Positions 1-7,969 of a DNA stretch of 64,000 nt are shown here, piece after piece. The position numbers and the translations under genes are program-made. This stretch comes from Ectopseudomonas khazarica (GTDB taxonomy: Bacteria; Pseudomonadota; Gammaproteobacteria; Pseudomonadales; Pseudomonadaceae). Numbering within the stretch: the first letter of the stretch is position 1; the number at the start of each line of letters is the position of its first letter. The stretch lies in contig NZ_SBHZ01000007.1 of NCBI RefSeq assembly GCF_004521985.1, positions 124,001 to 188,000 of the forward strand. Reading direction: 5' to 3'. The notes below the pieces were generated by a model, which saw only the letters and a list, made by a program, of their open reading frames with translations, ran no database searches and was not told where the DNA came from.

Positions 1-912
1 CGTCAGCGCATCGTTGATGCGCCAGTCGGTCACCAGGCGGGTGATCTGGTCGTTGTAGCGGACCTCGGCGTCGCCGACGTTGTAGTTGTGCTCGCGCAGG
101 CTCTCGCGGTAATGGCCGTTGACCAGCGGGGTGCCGAAGTAGCGCTCGGGGTCCTGGTCGCCATGGTCGTGAGACAGGGTGAAGCTCAGCTCGTCACTCG
201 CCTCCCAGCGCAGCGCGGCGCTGAACGCCAGGCTCTTCGAGTCGCCCCGGTCCACCCAGCCGTTGCTGGCCTGCTGATTGACGTTGAAGCGATAGCTCAG
301 CGCGTCGCTCAGCGAGCCACCGCTGTCCAGCGCCACCTGCCGCCGGTCGTCGCTGCCGTAACCCAGGCGCAGCTGATTGTGGATCGGACCGGCGAAGGGT
401 TTCTTCGGCACCACGTTGATCACCGCGCCGGTGGCGCCCTCGCCGTACAGCACCGAAGCCGGGCCGCGCAGCACATCGATACGCTGCACGGACCAGGTGT
501 CCACCGGGAAGGTCACGGTGCCGGCTCCGACGTACTGGCGCGTGCCGTCGTACAGCTGCATGGTCGCGGAATGGCCGGTGAAGCCACGCGCCGACAGCGC
601 GGTACCGCCGTTACCCGGCGTGCCGATGCTGCTGATGCCCGGCGTGCGGGTCACCGCATCCTGCACGCTGCGGTTGTTGCGCCCGCGCACCTCGGCGCCG
701 CTCAGGCTGGTGGTGCTGGCCGGCGTCTGCAGGGCCGACAGCTCGAGCCGCGAGCCGGCGCTGGTGGGCGTATTCAGGTCGGTCTCGCCCTCCTCGGCGG
801 CCTTGGCCTGGATGGTCAGCCCGGGCAGGTCGACGGGGTCTTCGCTGGCCACGGCCAGGCCGGCAAACGCCAGGGCGAGTGGCACGGAGCAATACAACAG
901 GGAGTGAGACAC
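1..912 (-). CDS. TonB-dependent outer-membrane receptor, N-terminal part (runs off window)
   Basis: The minus-strand frame is open from position 912 to the window edge, giving about 304 residues and no C-terminus. The GTG at 912 is followed by a plausible signal peptide (VSHSLLYCSV..., cleavage near AVAS/ED). A plug domain follows, with a typical TonB-receptor stretch 'VLRGPASVLYGEGATGAVIN' and the start of the beta-barrel. Plug wording resembles ferric-siderophore (FhuA-like) receptors. In-frame starts further upstream (ATG 1014, ATG 1128) exist, but they would place the Zur-like operator inside the gene or add a non-signal N-terminus, so 912 is preferred. The leader holds a Zur box and a cobalamin riboswitch, suggesting a metal-metallophore or corrinoid uptake role. 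From general knowledge P. aeruginosa has a zinc-responsive TonB/ABC uptake locus next to cob genes, which fits. The substrate is inferred only. Confidence 0.85.
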   Translation of the reverse strand, partial: MSHSLLYCSVPLALAFAGLAVASEDPVDLPGLTIQAKAAEEGETDLNTPTSAGSRLELSALQTPASTTSLSGAEVRGRNNRSVQDAVTRTPGISSIGTPGNGGTALSARGFTGHSATMQLYDGTRQYVGAGTVTFPVDTWSVQRIDVLRGPASVLYGEGATGAVINVVPKKPFAGPIHNQLRLGYGSDDRRQVALDSGGSLSDALSYRFNVNQQASNGWVDRGDSKSLAFSAALRWEASDELSFTLSHDHGDQDPERYFGTPLVNGHYRESLREHNYNVGDAEVRYNDQITRLVTDWRINDALT

Positions 913-1011
913 GGCAGAACGTCCAGGATTGCGCAGGGAAACCGGCCCGGCGGGGCCCCGCGCCACTGGCTCGACAGCAGGTGTCGACGCGGATGAGGCA
1001 GACCCGAAAGG

Positions 1012-1041
1012 CATAATGTTATTGTTATAACATAACATTAT
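1012..1041 (-). promoter_or_regulatory. Putative Zur (zinc uptake regulator) operator upstream of the TonB receptor
   Basis: The core TGTTATAACATAACA at 1023-1037 matches 14 of 15 positions (counting the free centre) of the gammaproteobacterial Zur consensus TGTTATANTATAACA. It sits in a larger near-palindrome beginning ATAATGTTA and ending TAACATTAT. It lies about 100 bp upstream of the preferred receptor start, a normal place for a promoter operator; TATAAC within it could be a -10 element. The consensus match is seen directly; Zur binding is inferred. Confidence 0.7.
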
Positions 1042-1207
1042 GCTGTTTCGCAGCCGCTCGCCCGGGCCAGCCGGTAGGCGCAGGAAGTCCTGAGAAAAAA
1101 GGTCGTTGAAGCGGAAATGGCGCGCCATGAGTGTTCCATCGCAAAGGAAAAGGCACGGCAATCCGATGGAAATGCGCAACAGCAGACAGGGGCACGAACG
1201 CGCCCTA

Positions 1208-1419
1208 CTGGAGTCAACGCCCGCCCACCGCGGGTTGCCAGACAGAGTGACTCCAGGCCGGTCTCCGGGCTTGCGAGGGGCATGAACGCATCGCCTTCCC
1301 ATGCGCGTGGCGCACAGTGGCGTTTCGATGCGGTCGCTCGCTTACCGTTGCGGGGGCAGCGTCGGACTTCAACCGACTTCCCGTTTCACCTCACGCGCGG
1401 CGGCGTGAGACACCTGAAG
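1208..1419 (-). promoter_or_regulatory. Cobalamin riboswitch (aptamer 1251-1419) with expression platform, upstream of the TonB receptor
   Basis: Read on the minus strand this contains the conserved cobalamin-riboswitch blocks in order: a P2-like arm, GCTGCCCCCGCAAC, GCCACTG, GGGAAGGC and CCGGAGACCGGCC. A closing P1 helix can be drawn between CTTCAGG (1419-1413) and CCTGGAG (1257-1251). The 3' P1 arm overlaps CTGGAGTCA (1256-1248), which is perfectly complementary to TGACTCCAG at 1216-1208, so P1 and the downstream stem are mutually exclusive. The next minus-strand gene is the TonB receptor, about 300 nt downstream. B12 repression of an uptake receptor is standard for this class. Confidence 0.85.
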
Positions 1420-1530
1420 CGGGGCGGATATGACCATCGCCGCCGCCTCGCGTCAAGGCACCTCGGGCATTGGGCCTGCGTGCAGCGCGCCGAGCCGCTA
1501 GACTGCCCCACCCTTTTCCCGGAGACGTCC

Positions 1531-2247
1531 ATGACTCGAATCGCTTACGCCCGCGTCCTGTTCAGCGGGCCGGGCCTGTCCCGTGGCGCACTGGCCCAGA
1601 GCCTGCGCCAACGTGCCGAAGCCCTGCTCGGCGAGGCCCATCTGCACGACAGCGAGCAGGACCCCGAAGCCTTCTGGCAGGCCGTGGCGGATGCACCACG
1701 GCCGCTGCTGGTGGTCGACCTGGAACCCCGCGCCGATGCCATGCACCGTGACTGGCTGCGCCAGCGCATCGCCGAGCGCGGCAACGGCGAAACCGTCTTC
1801 GTGGTGTGCAGCGCCCTCGAGGACGCCTGGCTGGACGGCCTGGCCGCACTGCTCGAACAGACCGGCCGCCACCTGCCCTGCCAGGACGTGCCGGCCCTGC
1901 CCGAGCAGCACCCCTGGTCGCAGATTCCGCCGCACAGCCAGCGCCTGCTGCTGTGCAACGGTCCGCGCTGCACGCGCAAGGGCGCCCTCGGCCTGTGGAA
2001 AACCCTGCGCCAGCGCCTCAAGGCCGCCGGCCGCCTGGAATGTCCCGGCGGTGTGCACATCACCCGCAGCCAGTGCCAGTTCCCCTGTGACCTGGGCCCG
2101 ACAGCGAGCCTTTATCCACAGGGCGAGTGGTACGGCGTCAGCGACGAGGCAGCGGTCATCCGCCTGGTGGACGAGCGCCTGGTCGCGGGGCGGGCCGTGC
2201 CGGAGCTGCGTATCGACCAGCCTGACGACAGTGCGCAGACGCACTGA
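1531..2247 (+). CDS. (2Fe-2S) ferredoxin-like / thioredoxin-fold protein
   Basis: The product has 238 residues; ATG 1531 is chosen because it has a GGAG Shine-Dalgarno 7 nt upstream. The C-terminal third carries the thioredoxin-like 2Fe-2S ferredoxin cysteine pattern: CNGPRC, then a later cysteine in LECPG, then CQFPC, followed by the family wording LYPQGEWYG. The first about 150 residues are less recognisable. It lies between the cobalamin-riboswitch receptor and the bufferin/cob genes, so an electron-transfer or metal-related role in corrin metabolism is possible but unproven. A longer reading frame runs further upstream over the riboswitch region and is not used. Confidence 0.75.
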   Translation: MTRIAYARVLFSGPGLSRGALAQSLRQRAEALLGEAHLHDSEQDPEAFWQAVADAPRPLLVVDLEPRADAMHRDWLRQRIAERGNGETVFVVCSALEDAWLDGLAALLEQTGRHLPCQDVPALPEQHPWSQIPPHSQRLLLCNGPRCTRKGALGLWKTLRQRLKAAGRLECPGGVHITRSQCQFPCDLGPTASLYPQGEWYGVSDEAAVIRLVDERLVAGRAVPELRIDQPDDSAQTH

Positions 2248-2269
2248 ACAGAAAGTTTTTTCCACCCCT

Positions 2270-2294
2270 GTAACGCCAGCGGCAGGTCCGACTC
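2270..2294 (+). promoter_or_regulatory. Possible ECF-sigma-type promoter for the bufferin operon
   Basis: TGTAACG ends at 2275 and CGACTC begins at 2289, 13 nt later. This GTAAC / CGA pairing resembles promoters read by extracytoplasmic-function sigma factors, which control some bufferin-type operons. It is about 65 bp upstream of bufA. This is pattern recognition only, with no sigma or anti-sigma gene in the neighbourhood. Confidence 0.3.
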
Positions 2295-2360
2295 TAGTGA
2301 GTTGCCGGGCCTGAACGACGATGCTTCAGCCGGCCTCTCCAATTTCCAGAGGATAAGCGC

Positions 2361-2615
2361 ATGACTATCAAGACCACCGCCGCTGGCGCCGCCATTGCCT
2401 TCGCCGCCGCCTCGCTGTTCGCCGGCATGACCGCCAGCGTCGCCTCGGCCGAGGAAGCGACCGTACACTGCTACGGCGTGACCTCCTGCAAAGGCCAGAA
2501 CGACTGCAAGACCGCCGAGAACGCCTGCAAGGGCCAGGCAGTCTGCAAGGGCCACGGCTTCAAGGTGATGACCAAGGCCGAGTGCTCCGCTGCCGGCGGC
2601 ACCGTAGGCGCCTAA
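2361..2615 (+). CDS. bufA: Bufferin precursor peptide (DUF2282 family)
   Basis: This 84-residue precursor has an AGAGGA ribosome site about 7 nt upstream of ATG 2361. Residues 1-30 form a Sec-type signal peptide ending ASVASA/EE. The mature part has six cysteines at 37, 43, 49, 56, 62 and 75 in the repeated wording CKGQNDCK, ACKGQ, CKGHGFK, which is diagnostic for DUF2282 (BufA1) proteins. Established knowledge: these are ribosomal peptides whose cysteines are modified by an MNIO enzyme to give copper-binding periplasmic bufferins. The enzyme and partner genes follow directly. Chemistry of this particular peptide is inferred from the family. Confidence 0.9.
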   Translation: MTIKTTAAGAAIAFAAASLFAGMTASVASAEEATVHCYGVTSCKGQNDCKTAENACKGQAVCKGHGFKVMTKAECSAAGGTVGA

Positions 2616-2624
2616 GAGCCACGA

Positions 2625-2651
2625 GGGGCGGCCGGCCGGTCGCCCCGTTTT
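2625..2651 (+). terminator. Attenuator-like hairpin between bufA and bufB
   Basis: GGGGCG (2625-2630) pairs with CGCCCC (2641-2646) around a self-complementary GC-rich loop (GCCGGCCGGT), followed directly by GTTTT. It starts 10 nt after the bufA stop and ends 18 nt before bufB. A leaky terminator or RNA-stabilising hairpin here would make precursor mRNA more abundant than enzyme mRNA. The short T-run makes termination only partial at best. Confidence 0.55.
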
Positions 2652-2668
2652 CACCTGCGGAGGCGGCG

Positions 2669-3511
2669 ATGAAAGCAACGACGATGCTCGGCCACGGCCT
2701 GGGCCTGCGCAGCGAGTACTACCAGGAAATCCTCGAACGGCGGCCCGCGGTCGACTGGTTCGAGATCATCTCCGAGAATTACATGGTCGATGGCGGCAAG
2801 GCGCTGTACTACCTCGACGCCATCGCCGAACACTACCCGCTGGTCATGCACGGCGTATCGCTGTCGATCGGCGGACCGCACGCGCTGGACCGCGACTACC
2901 TGCAGCGCCTGGCGCAACTGGCCAGGCGCGTGCGCCCGGCGTGGATCTCCGACCACCTGTGCTGGAGCCGGGGCAATGCCCACCAGCTGCATGACCTGCT
3001 GCCGCTGCCCTACACCGAGGAAAGCCTGCAGCACGTCGCCGCACGCGTGCGCCAGGTGCAGGACGTGCTGGAGCGGCCGCTGGTCCTGGAGAACGTCTCC
3101 AGCTACCTGCGCTGCGCCGATGACCAGATGAGCGAATGGCAGTTTCTCTCGGCCCTGTGCGAACTCAGCGGCTGCGAGCTGCTGCTGGATATCAACAACG
3201 TCTACGTCAGCGCGCGCAACCATGGCTTCGAGCCGTGGGACTTCATCAGCGCGCTGCCGACCGAGCGCATCCGCCAGTTCCACCTGGCCGGCCACCACGA
3301 CTACGGCGACTACCTGATCGATACCCACGACCACCCGGTGTGCGACCCGGTCTGGCAGCTGTACCGGCGCACCCTGGCGCACCTGGGCCCGGTTTCCACC
3401 CTGCTCGAGCGGGACGACCACCTGCCGCCTCTCGATGAGCTGCTGAGCGAACTGCAGCAGGCGCGGCGCATCGCCCGCGAGGTGCTCGACGAGGAGGCGG
3501 CATGCGCCTGA
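2669..3511 (+). CDS. bufB: MNIO-family peptide-modifying enzyme (DUF692)
   Basis: The product has 280 residues; ATG 2669 has GGAGG 6 nt upstream. DUF692 proteins are TIM-barrel multinuclear non-haem iron oxygenases that convert cysteines of RiPP precursors. Family blocks seen: GHGLGLR at 8-14, EIISENYM near 32-39, MHGVSLSIGG at 60-69 (H61), ISDHLCW (D95, H96), VLENVSSY (E141), LLDINNVYVSARNHG (D174, N177), FHLAGHHD (H205) and an ERDDH motif near 247-251. These supply the usual His/Asp/Glu iron ligands. The 3' end overlaps bufC by 10 nt, indicating translational coupling. The expected substrate is BufA immediately upstream. Confidence 0.9.
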   Translation: MKATTMLGHGLGLRSEYYQEILERRPAVDWFEIISENYMVDGGKALYYLDAIAEHYPLVMHGVSLSIGGPHALDRDYLQRLAQLARRVRPAWISDHLCWSRGNAHQLHDLLPLPYTEESLQHVAARVRQVQDVLERPLVLENVSSYLRCADDQMSEWQFLSALCELSGCELLLDINNVYVSARNHGFEPWDFISALPTERIRQFHLAGHHDYGDYLIDTHDHPVCDPVWQLYRRTLAHLGPVSTLLERDDHLPPLDELLSELQQARRIAREVLDEEAACA

Positions 3512-4284
3512 ACGAATGGCAGCGCGAGGTCGAGCGCTACTTGCTCGGCAACCAGTCGACGCCCGATGCCGCCCTCGCCGCCAGCCTGCTCGGCAGCGCC
3601 GCACTGAGCGCCGAACAGGGCCTGGCGATCTATCACAACGCCTATCGCGCACGCCTGCTCGAAGCCCTGCAGGGCGACTACGCGGCGATCCACGCCTGGC
3701 TCGGCGACGACGACTTCGAGCGCCTCGGCCGCGACTACCTCGACGCCCATCCCTCGGCGCACTTCAGCCTGCGCTGGCTGGGCGCCAACCTGGCCGGCTT
3801 CATCGAGCAGCACCTGGTCGCCGAGCAGGCTGCACCGCTGGCCGAACTGGCGCGCCTGGAATGGGCCTTCACCCTGGCCTTCGACGCCCACGATGCCGAG
3901 CTGCTGCGTGCCGAACACCTGGCGCACCTGGCGGCACAGGACTGGCCGCTGCTGCGCGTGGCGCTGCAACCGAGCGTGCAATGGCTGACCTTGCAGCACA
4001 ACAGCCTGGAGCTGTGGCGTGCCCTCAAGCACGAGCAGGCATTCCCGGGCAGTCATGCCCTGGAGCACGCCGAGACCTGCCTGATCTGGCGTGAGCAACT
4101 GGTCACCCGCTATCGCAGCCTCGACCCTGCGCAAGCGCAGGCCTTGCAGGCCATGGCCTGTGAGGGGCTGAACTTCGCCGAGCTGTGCGACAGCCTGCAG
4201 GAACTGGGGGAGCAGGCCCCTGTGCAGGCCGCGCGCTGGCTGCACCAGTGGCTGAGTGACGGCCTGCTGGTGAAGGCGACCTAG
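3502..4284 (+). CDS. bufC: Bufferin system partner protein (DUF2063)
   Basis: The product has 260 residues and starts within the end of bufB. The N-terminus (LNEWQREVERYLLG... LAIYHNAYRARLLEALQGDY) is typical of the DUF2063 putative DNA-binding-domain family. In MNIO operons this family acts as the substrate-recognition partner of the oxygenase. The remainder is leucine-rich and helical. A fourth gene often present in such operons (a DoxX-like membrane protein) is absent: the next gene is convergent cobK, whose stop codon overlaps that of bufC by about 3 nt. Confidence 0.85.
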   Translation: MRLNEWQREVERYLLGNQSTPDAALAASLLGSAALSAEQGLAIYHNAYRARLLEALQGDYAAIHAWLGDDDFERLGRDYLDAHPSAHFSLRWLGANLAGFIEQHLVAEQAAPLAELARLEWAFTLAFDAHDAELLRAEHLAHLAAQDWPLLRVALQPSVQWLTLQHNSLELWRALKHEQAFPGSHALEHAETCLIWREQLVTRYRSLDPAQAQALQAMACEGLNFAELCDSLQELGEQAPVQAARWLHQWLSDGLLVKAT

Positions 4285-5000
4285 CGCGGCAACGCCTCGA
4301 GCAGCGTCTGCAGGTCGCAGAAACTGCGCGTTGCCGGCGCCGGCTCGGGCCGGCGCAACAGCAGCACCGGCAGACCCAGCTCGCGCGCCACCTGCAGTTT
4401 CGGCTCGGTCGCCTGGCTGCCGCTGTTCTTGCTCACCAGCACGTCGCAGCGGATACGGGCGAACAGGGCACGCTCCTCGTCCAGCGAGAAAGGCCCGCGG
4501 GCCCCGATGATCTCCGCGCGGGGCGGCGCCGGCTCGCTCTGCAGGCAACGCACCGTCCAGTGCTGGTGCGCAGGAATCTCATGCAGATGCGCCAGCGGCT
4601 CGCGCCCGGAGGTGAAGAATGGCCGCTGGAAGGGTGCCAGGGCATGGCTGAGCCCGTCCCAGCCCTCCACTTCGCGCCAGTCGTCGCCGGCCACAGGTTG
4701 CCAACCGGGGCGCCGCAGCGCCCAGCAGGGCACACCGCTGAGCGCGGCGGCCCGCGCCGCGTTGGCGCTGATCTGCGCGGCGTAGGGATGGGTCAGGTCC
4801 AGCAGCAGTTCGATGCCTTCGGCGGCGATGAACGCGGCCAGCCCGTCGGCACCGCCGAAGCCGCCCACCCGCACGCGACAGGGCAGGTCGTCCGGTACCC
4901 GGCCCAGGCCGGCCAGGCTGTACAGCGTTTCGGGGCCCAGCTGACGAGCCAGGCGCAGCGCCTCGCTGGTGCCGCCCAGCAGCAGGATGCGCGGCCTCAC
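4281..5000 (-). CDS. cobK: Precorrin-6A reductase
   Basis: The product has 239 residues. GTG 5000 is chosen because it overlaps the cobL stop (GTGA arrangement) and gives the family N-terminus [13 protein letters not shown]; the longer upstream frame lies inside cobL. A glycine-rich nucleotide-binding start, the [10 protein letters not shown] motif near residue 70 and the C-terminal [14 protein letters not shown] block are typical of CobK. The enzyme reduces precorrin-6A to precorrin-6B with NADPH in the aerobic cobalamin pathway. It is translationally coupled to cobL. Confidence 0.92.
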   Translation of the reverse strand: MRPRILLLGGTSEALRLARQLGPETLYSLAGLGRVPDDLPCRVRVGGFGGADGLAAFIAAEGIELLLDLTHPYAAQISANAARAAALSGVPCWALRRPGWQPVAGDDWREVEGWDGLSHALAPFQRPFFTSGREPLAHLHEIPAHQHWTVRCLQSEPAPPRAEIIGARGPFSLDEERALFARIRCDVLVSKNSGSQATEPKLQVARELGLPVLLLRRPEPAPATRSFCDLQTLLEALPR

Positions 5001-6199
5001 GGCTTGCGTACCGCCAGCAGGGTGATCGGCAACGCCGCCCGCCAGGTATCGAACCCGCCCAGCGGTTGCGCCTGCGCCACCGTCAGGCGCAGCAGCTCGC
5101 CGCCCTGCCGTTCGCGAAAGGCCACCAGCGCCGCCTCGCTCTGGATCGTCACCGCGTTGGCCAGCAGCCGCCCGCCCGGTTTGAGCGCGGCCCAGCACTG
5201 TTCCAGCAGCCCCGGCACGGTGACGCCGCCGCCGATGAAGATGGCATCCGGCGCCGGCAATCCGTCCAGGGCCTCCGGCGCATGCCCGGCCACCAGCTGC
5301 AGAGCGGGCACGCCAAGGACGTCGCGGTTGTGCCTGATATGCGCCTGACGGCCCTCATTGGCCTCGATGGCGATGGCGCGGCAGGCGGGATGAGCGCGCA
5401 TCCACTCGATGCCGATGGAGCCGCAGCCGGCGCCCACGTCCCACAGCAGCTCGCCGGGCAGCGGCGCCAGGCGCGCCAGGGTCACCGCGCGCACGTCGCG
5501 CTTGGTCAGCTGGCCGTCATGCCGATAGGCATCGTCCGGCAGGCCGCAGGTCGGCGGCAGCACCTGGGTCCCGGCGTCCGCCAGGCACTCCACGGCGAGC
5601 AGGTTGAGATCGGCCGCGCGCGGCAGGCTCCACTGCGCGGCCAGGCCATCGACACGGCGCTCCTCGGGCCCGCCGAGGTGCTCCAGCAGGGTCAGGCGAC
5701 TGGCAGCGAAACCGCGCGCGCACAGCGCTGCGGCAACCTGGGCAGGCGTGTCGCCGTCGGCGCTCAACAGCAGCAGGCGCACACCGGGAAACAGGCGGGC
5801 ATTGAGCGTGGCCAGCGGCCGGCCGACCAGCGAGACCACGTCCACCTCCTGCAGCGGCCAGCCCAGGCGCGCCGCCGCCAGCGACACCGACGACGGTGCC
5901 GGCAACACCTGCAGCTCATCGGCCGCCAGTTGCCGCGTCAGGCTGGCCCCGACGCCGTAGAACATCGGATCGCCGCTGGCCAGCACGCATACCGCCTCGC
6001 CGCGCCGCGCCAGCAACGGCTGCAGGTCGAAGGGGCTCGGCCAGTGTTCCCGCTCGCCAGCGATGCACGGCGGCAGCAACGCCAGCTGGCGCGGCGCACC
6101 GACGATGCGCGTGGCCGCCAGCAGGGCCCGCCGCGCAGCCTTGCCCAGGCCGGGGTAGCCGTCTTCGCCGATACCCACCAGGGTCAACCAGGGTTTCAT
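4997..6199 (-). CDS. cobL: Precorrin-6Y C5,15-methyltransferase (decarboxylating), CbiE-CbiT fusion
   Basis: The product has 400 residues; ATG 6199 has AGGAAGG just upstream. The N-terminal tetrapyrrole-methylase domain (CbiE) starts [14 protein letters not shown] and carries [11 protein letters not shown]. The C-terminal CbiT domain has the SAM-binding loop [13 protein letters not shown] near residue 250. The bifunctional enzyme methylates C5 and C15 and removes the C12 acetate carboxyl to give precorrin-8. It is divergent from the cobG transcript. No cbiD gene sits between cobK and cobL. Confidence 0.95.
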   Translation of the reverse strand: MKPWLTLVGIGEDGYPGLGKAARRALLAATRIVGAPRQLALLPPCIAGEREHWPSPFDLQPLLARRGEAVCVLASGDPMFYGVGASLTRQLAADELQVLPAPSSVSLAAARLGWPLQEVDVVSLVGRPLATLNARLFPGVRLLLLSADGDTPAQVAAALCARGFAASRLTLLEHLGGPEERRVDGLAAQWSLPRAADLNLLAVECLADAGTQVLPPTCGLPDDAYRHDGQLTKRDVRAVTLARLAPLPGELLWDVGAGCGSIGIEWMRAHPACRAIAIEANEGRQAHIRHNRDVLGVPALQLVAGHAPEALDGLPAPDAIFIGGGVTVPGLLEQCWAALKPGGRLLANAVTIQSEAALVAFRERQGGELLRLTVAQAQPLGGFDTWRAALPITLLAVRKP

Positions 6200-6268
6200 C
6201 CACCTTCCTCGCAAGTAGCCGACAGGGCGCGTGTCGCGACGCCGCGCAAAGCGGGCATAATAGCGCCT

Positions 6269-6526
6269 TCGTCGGTGCCCCTTGTATACGGGCCCAAGAG
6301 TCTGTTCACGATCTGCAGCACATGCGTCAGCCGCCGGTGGCTTTCCGAGCCTGGCGTTGCTGCGGTGGATCGTCGACAGCCTCGAAGAGGGAATCCGGAG
6401 CGATCAACCATCGCCACCGAGCTGCCCCCGCAACTGTAAACAGCGAGTCCGCCGCACATACGCCACTGGGCAACCGGGAAGGCCGCAGCGGATGAAGACC
6501 TGTCAGCCAGGAGACCTGCCGACGAA
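6269..6526 (+). promoter_or_regulatory. Cobalamin riboswitch upstream of cobG
   Basis: Plus-strand order of conserved blocks: TTCGTCGG (P1 5' arm, 6269-6276), GAGGGAATCCGG, GAGCTGCCCCCGCAACTGT, GCCACTGGG, CCGGGAAGG, GTCAGCCAGGAGACCTG and CCGACGAA (P1 3' arm, 6519-6526). The 5' part has an extra arm of about 90 nt, so the element is longer than usual. A CATAAT -10-like hexamer lies just upstream near 6256. It should repress cobG-cobH-cobI when adenosylcobalamin is high. Confidence 0.93.
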
Positions 6527-6622
6527 CGCTGGTCGCGAGTGCCAACATCGGGCGGGGTGTACCGATGCCATGAAACCCTCTCGACGGGTTTCGCTGGTCC
6601 GGTCGCCGCGTCGTTGTTGCTG

Positions 6623-7969
6623 GTGAACCCTGTGCGCGACTGTCCCCTCACCGCCGAACTGCCAACCCCTCGGGCTTCTGCCTGTCCGGGCCTGCTGCGC
6701 ATCGTGCCCGCACTGGACGGCGGCATCTGCCGCGTCAAGCTGCCTGGCGGCGTGCTGCACAGTGCCCAGGCGCGTGCGATCGGAGAGGCTGCCCGGCGCT
6801 ACGCCAGCGGTACCCTGGAGCTGACCAACCGCAGCAACCTGCAGATTCGTGGCGTGCTGCCCGGCCAGGAGAGCGCGCTGATCGGCGCACTGCTCGCTGC
6901 CGGTGTCGGTCCGCGCGTGGCCGCCGCCGACGACGTACGCAACCTCCTGCTCAGCCCTGCCGCTGGCCTCGACCCGCAGGCACGGATGGACGTTCGCCCG
7001 CTTGCCGGGCAGCTCCTCGACCTGCTGCAGGACACCCCGGCGCTGCATGCCCTGTCAGCCAAGTTCGCCCTGCAGCTGGATGGCGGCGAAGCCCTGGCGA
7101 TGCGCGAACACCCGCACGACCTGTGGCTGGCCGCCGAGGATGAACGCCACCTGTTGCTGGGCCTGGCCGGCTGCCCCAGCGACGCGCCGCTGGCACGCAT
7201 CGAAGCCGCGCAGGCGGTCGAGCTGGTGCGCCAGTTGCTGCTGCTGTTCCTCGAACTGGCCACGCCCGAACAATCACGCATGCGCCAGTTGCTGGCGCAG
7301 CTCCCGGCCAGCGAACTGCTGCAGCGCCTGCAGGCACGCCTGGACTTCCCCCTGCAGCCGCCAACAGCCGACTGGCAGACGCCCGCTGGCGTCGAGCGGG
7401 CGCCCGCAGGGATTTATCCACAGGCCCGGGCCGGCCTGTGCATGGTCGTCGCCGGGGCCCAGCTGGGCCGCCTGCACGCCGAACAGCTGCTGGCCCTCGC
7501 CGAGCTGAGCGAGCGGCATGCCGGCGGCGAACTGCGCCTGACTCCCTGGCAGGGCCTGCTGCTGGGCAACGTGCCGCAGGCCGAGGCCGCAACCCTGTGC
7601 AACGCGCTGGGCGAACTCGGCCTGCTGCACGAGGCCGGCGACCCACTGCTCGGGCTGGTCGCCTGCACCGGATCGGCCGCCTGCGCCCGTGGCCTGGCCG
7701 ACAGCAAGCACCACGCGCTGCACCTGGCCGAGCTGCTGCGCGCCAACGGCGCCCGCCCGCAGGCTCACCTCAGCGCCTGCCCGCGCAGTTGCGCCAGCGC
7801 GCGGGTGCAGCCCTACACCCTGCTGGCCAGCACGCCCGATCACTACCAGCTCTATCAACGCACCCCCGAGGTGACCGGCTTCGGTCGCCTGCTGGTGCCG
7901 TCCATGACCATCGACGAGGCCGGCGCCTGGTTCGCCCGCCACCTTCCCGCAGGACTCCCTGATGCTTGA
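6623..7969 (+). CDS. cobG: Precorrin-3B synthase, sirohaem/Fe-S oxidoreductase family
   Basis: About 448 residues from GTG 6623; GTG 6632, with GGTGA 6 nt upstream, is an alternative. A longer frame back to 6539 runs toward the riboswitch and is unlikely. The sequence has nitrite/sulphite-reductase ferredoxin-like repeats (LTNRSNLQIRG, LRLTPWQGLLLGNV). The 4Fe-4S/sirohaem cysteines appear as ACTGSAAC (C-x5-C) and ACPRSC (C-x3-C) in the C-terminal third. CobG oxygenates precorrin-3A and is the marker of the aerobic route. It overlaps cobH by 8 nt. Confidence 0.9.
   Translation: MNPVRDCPLTAELPTPRASACPGLLRIVPALDGGICRVKLPGGVLHSAQARAIGEAARRYASGTLELTNRSNLQIRGVLPGQESALIGALLAAGVGPRVAAADDVRNLLLSPAAGLDPQARMDVRPLAGQLLDLLQDTPALHALSAKFALQLDGGEALAMREHPHDLWLAAEDERHLLLGLAGCPSDAPLARIEAAQAVELVRQLLLLFLELATPEQSRMRQLLAQLPASELLQRLQARLDFPLQPPTADWQTPAGVERAPAGIYPQARAGLCMVVAGAQLGRLHAEQLLALAELSERHAGGELRLTPWQGLLLGNVPQAEAATLCNALGELGLLHEAGDPLLGLVACTGSAACARGLADSKHHALHLAELLRANGARPQAHLSACPRSCASARVQPYTLLASTPDHYQLYQRTPEVTGFGRLLVPSMTIDEAGAWFARHLPAGLPDA

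Noticed and set aside
913..1128. Longer N-terminus for the first TonB receptor (ATG 1014 or 1128)
   Set aside because: Would put the Zur operator inside coding sequence and bury the signal peptide; GTG 912 gives a normal exported N-terminus.
1038..1283. 81-codon minus-strand frame in the receptor leader
   Set aside because: Overlaps the riboswitch and Zur box, has no ribosome site; better explained as untranslated leader.
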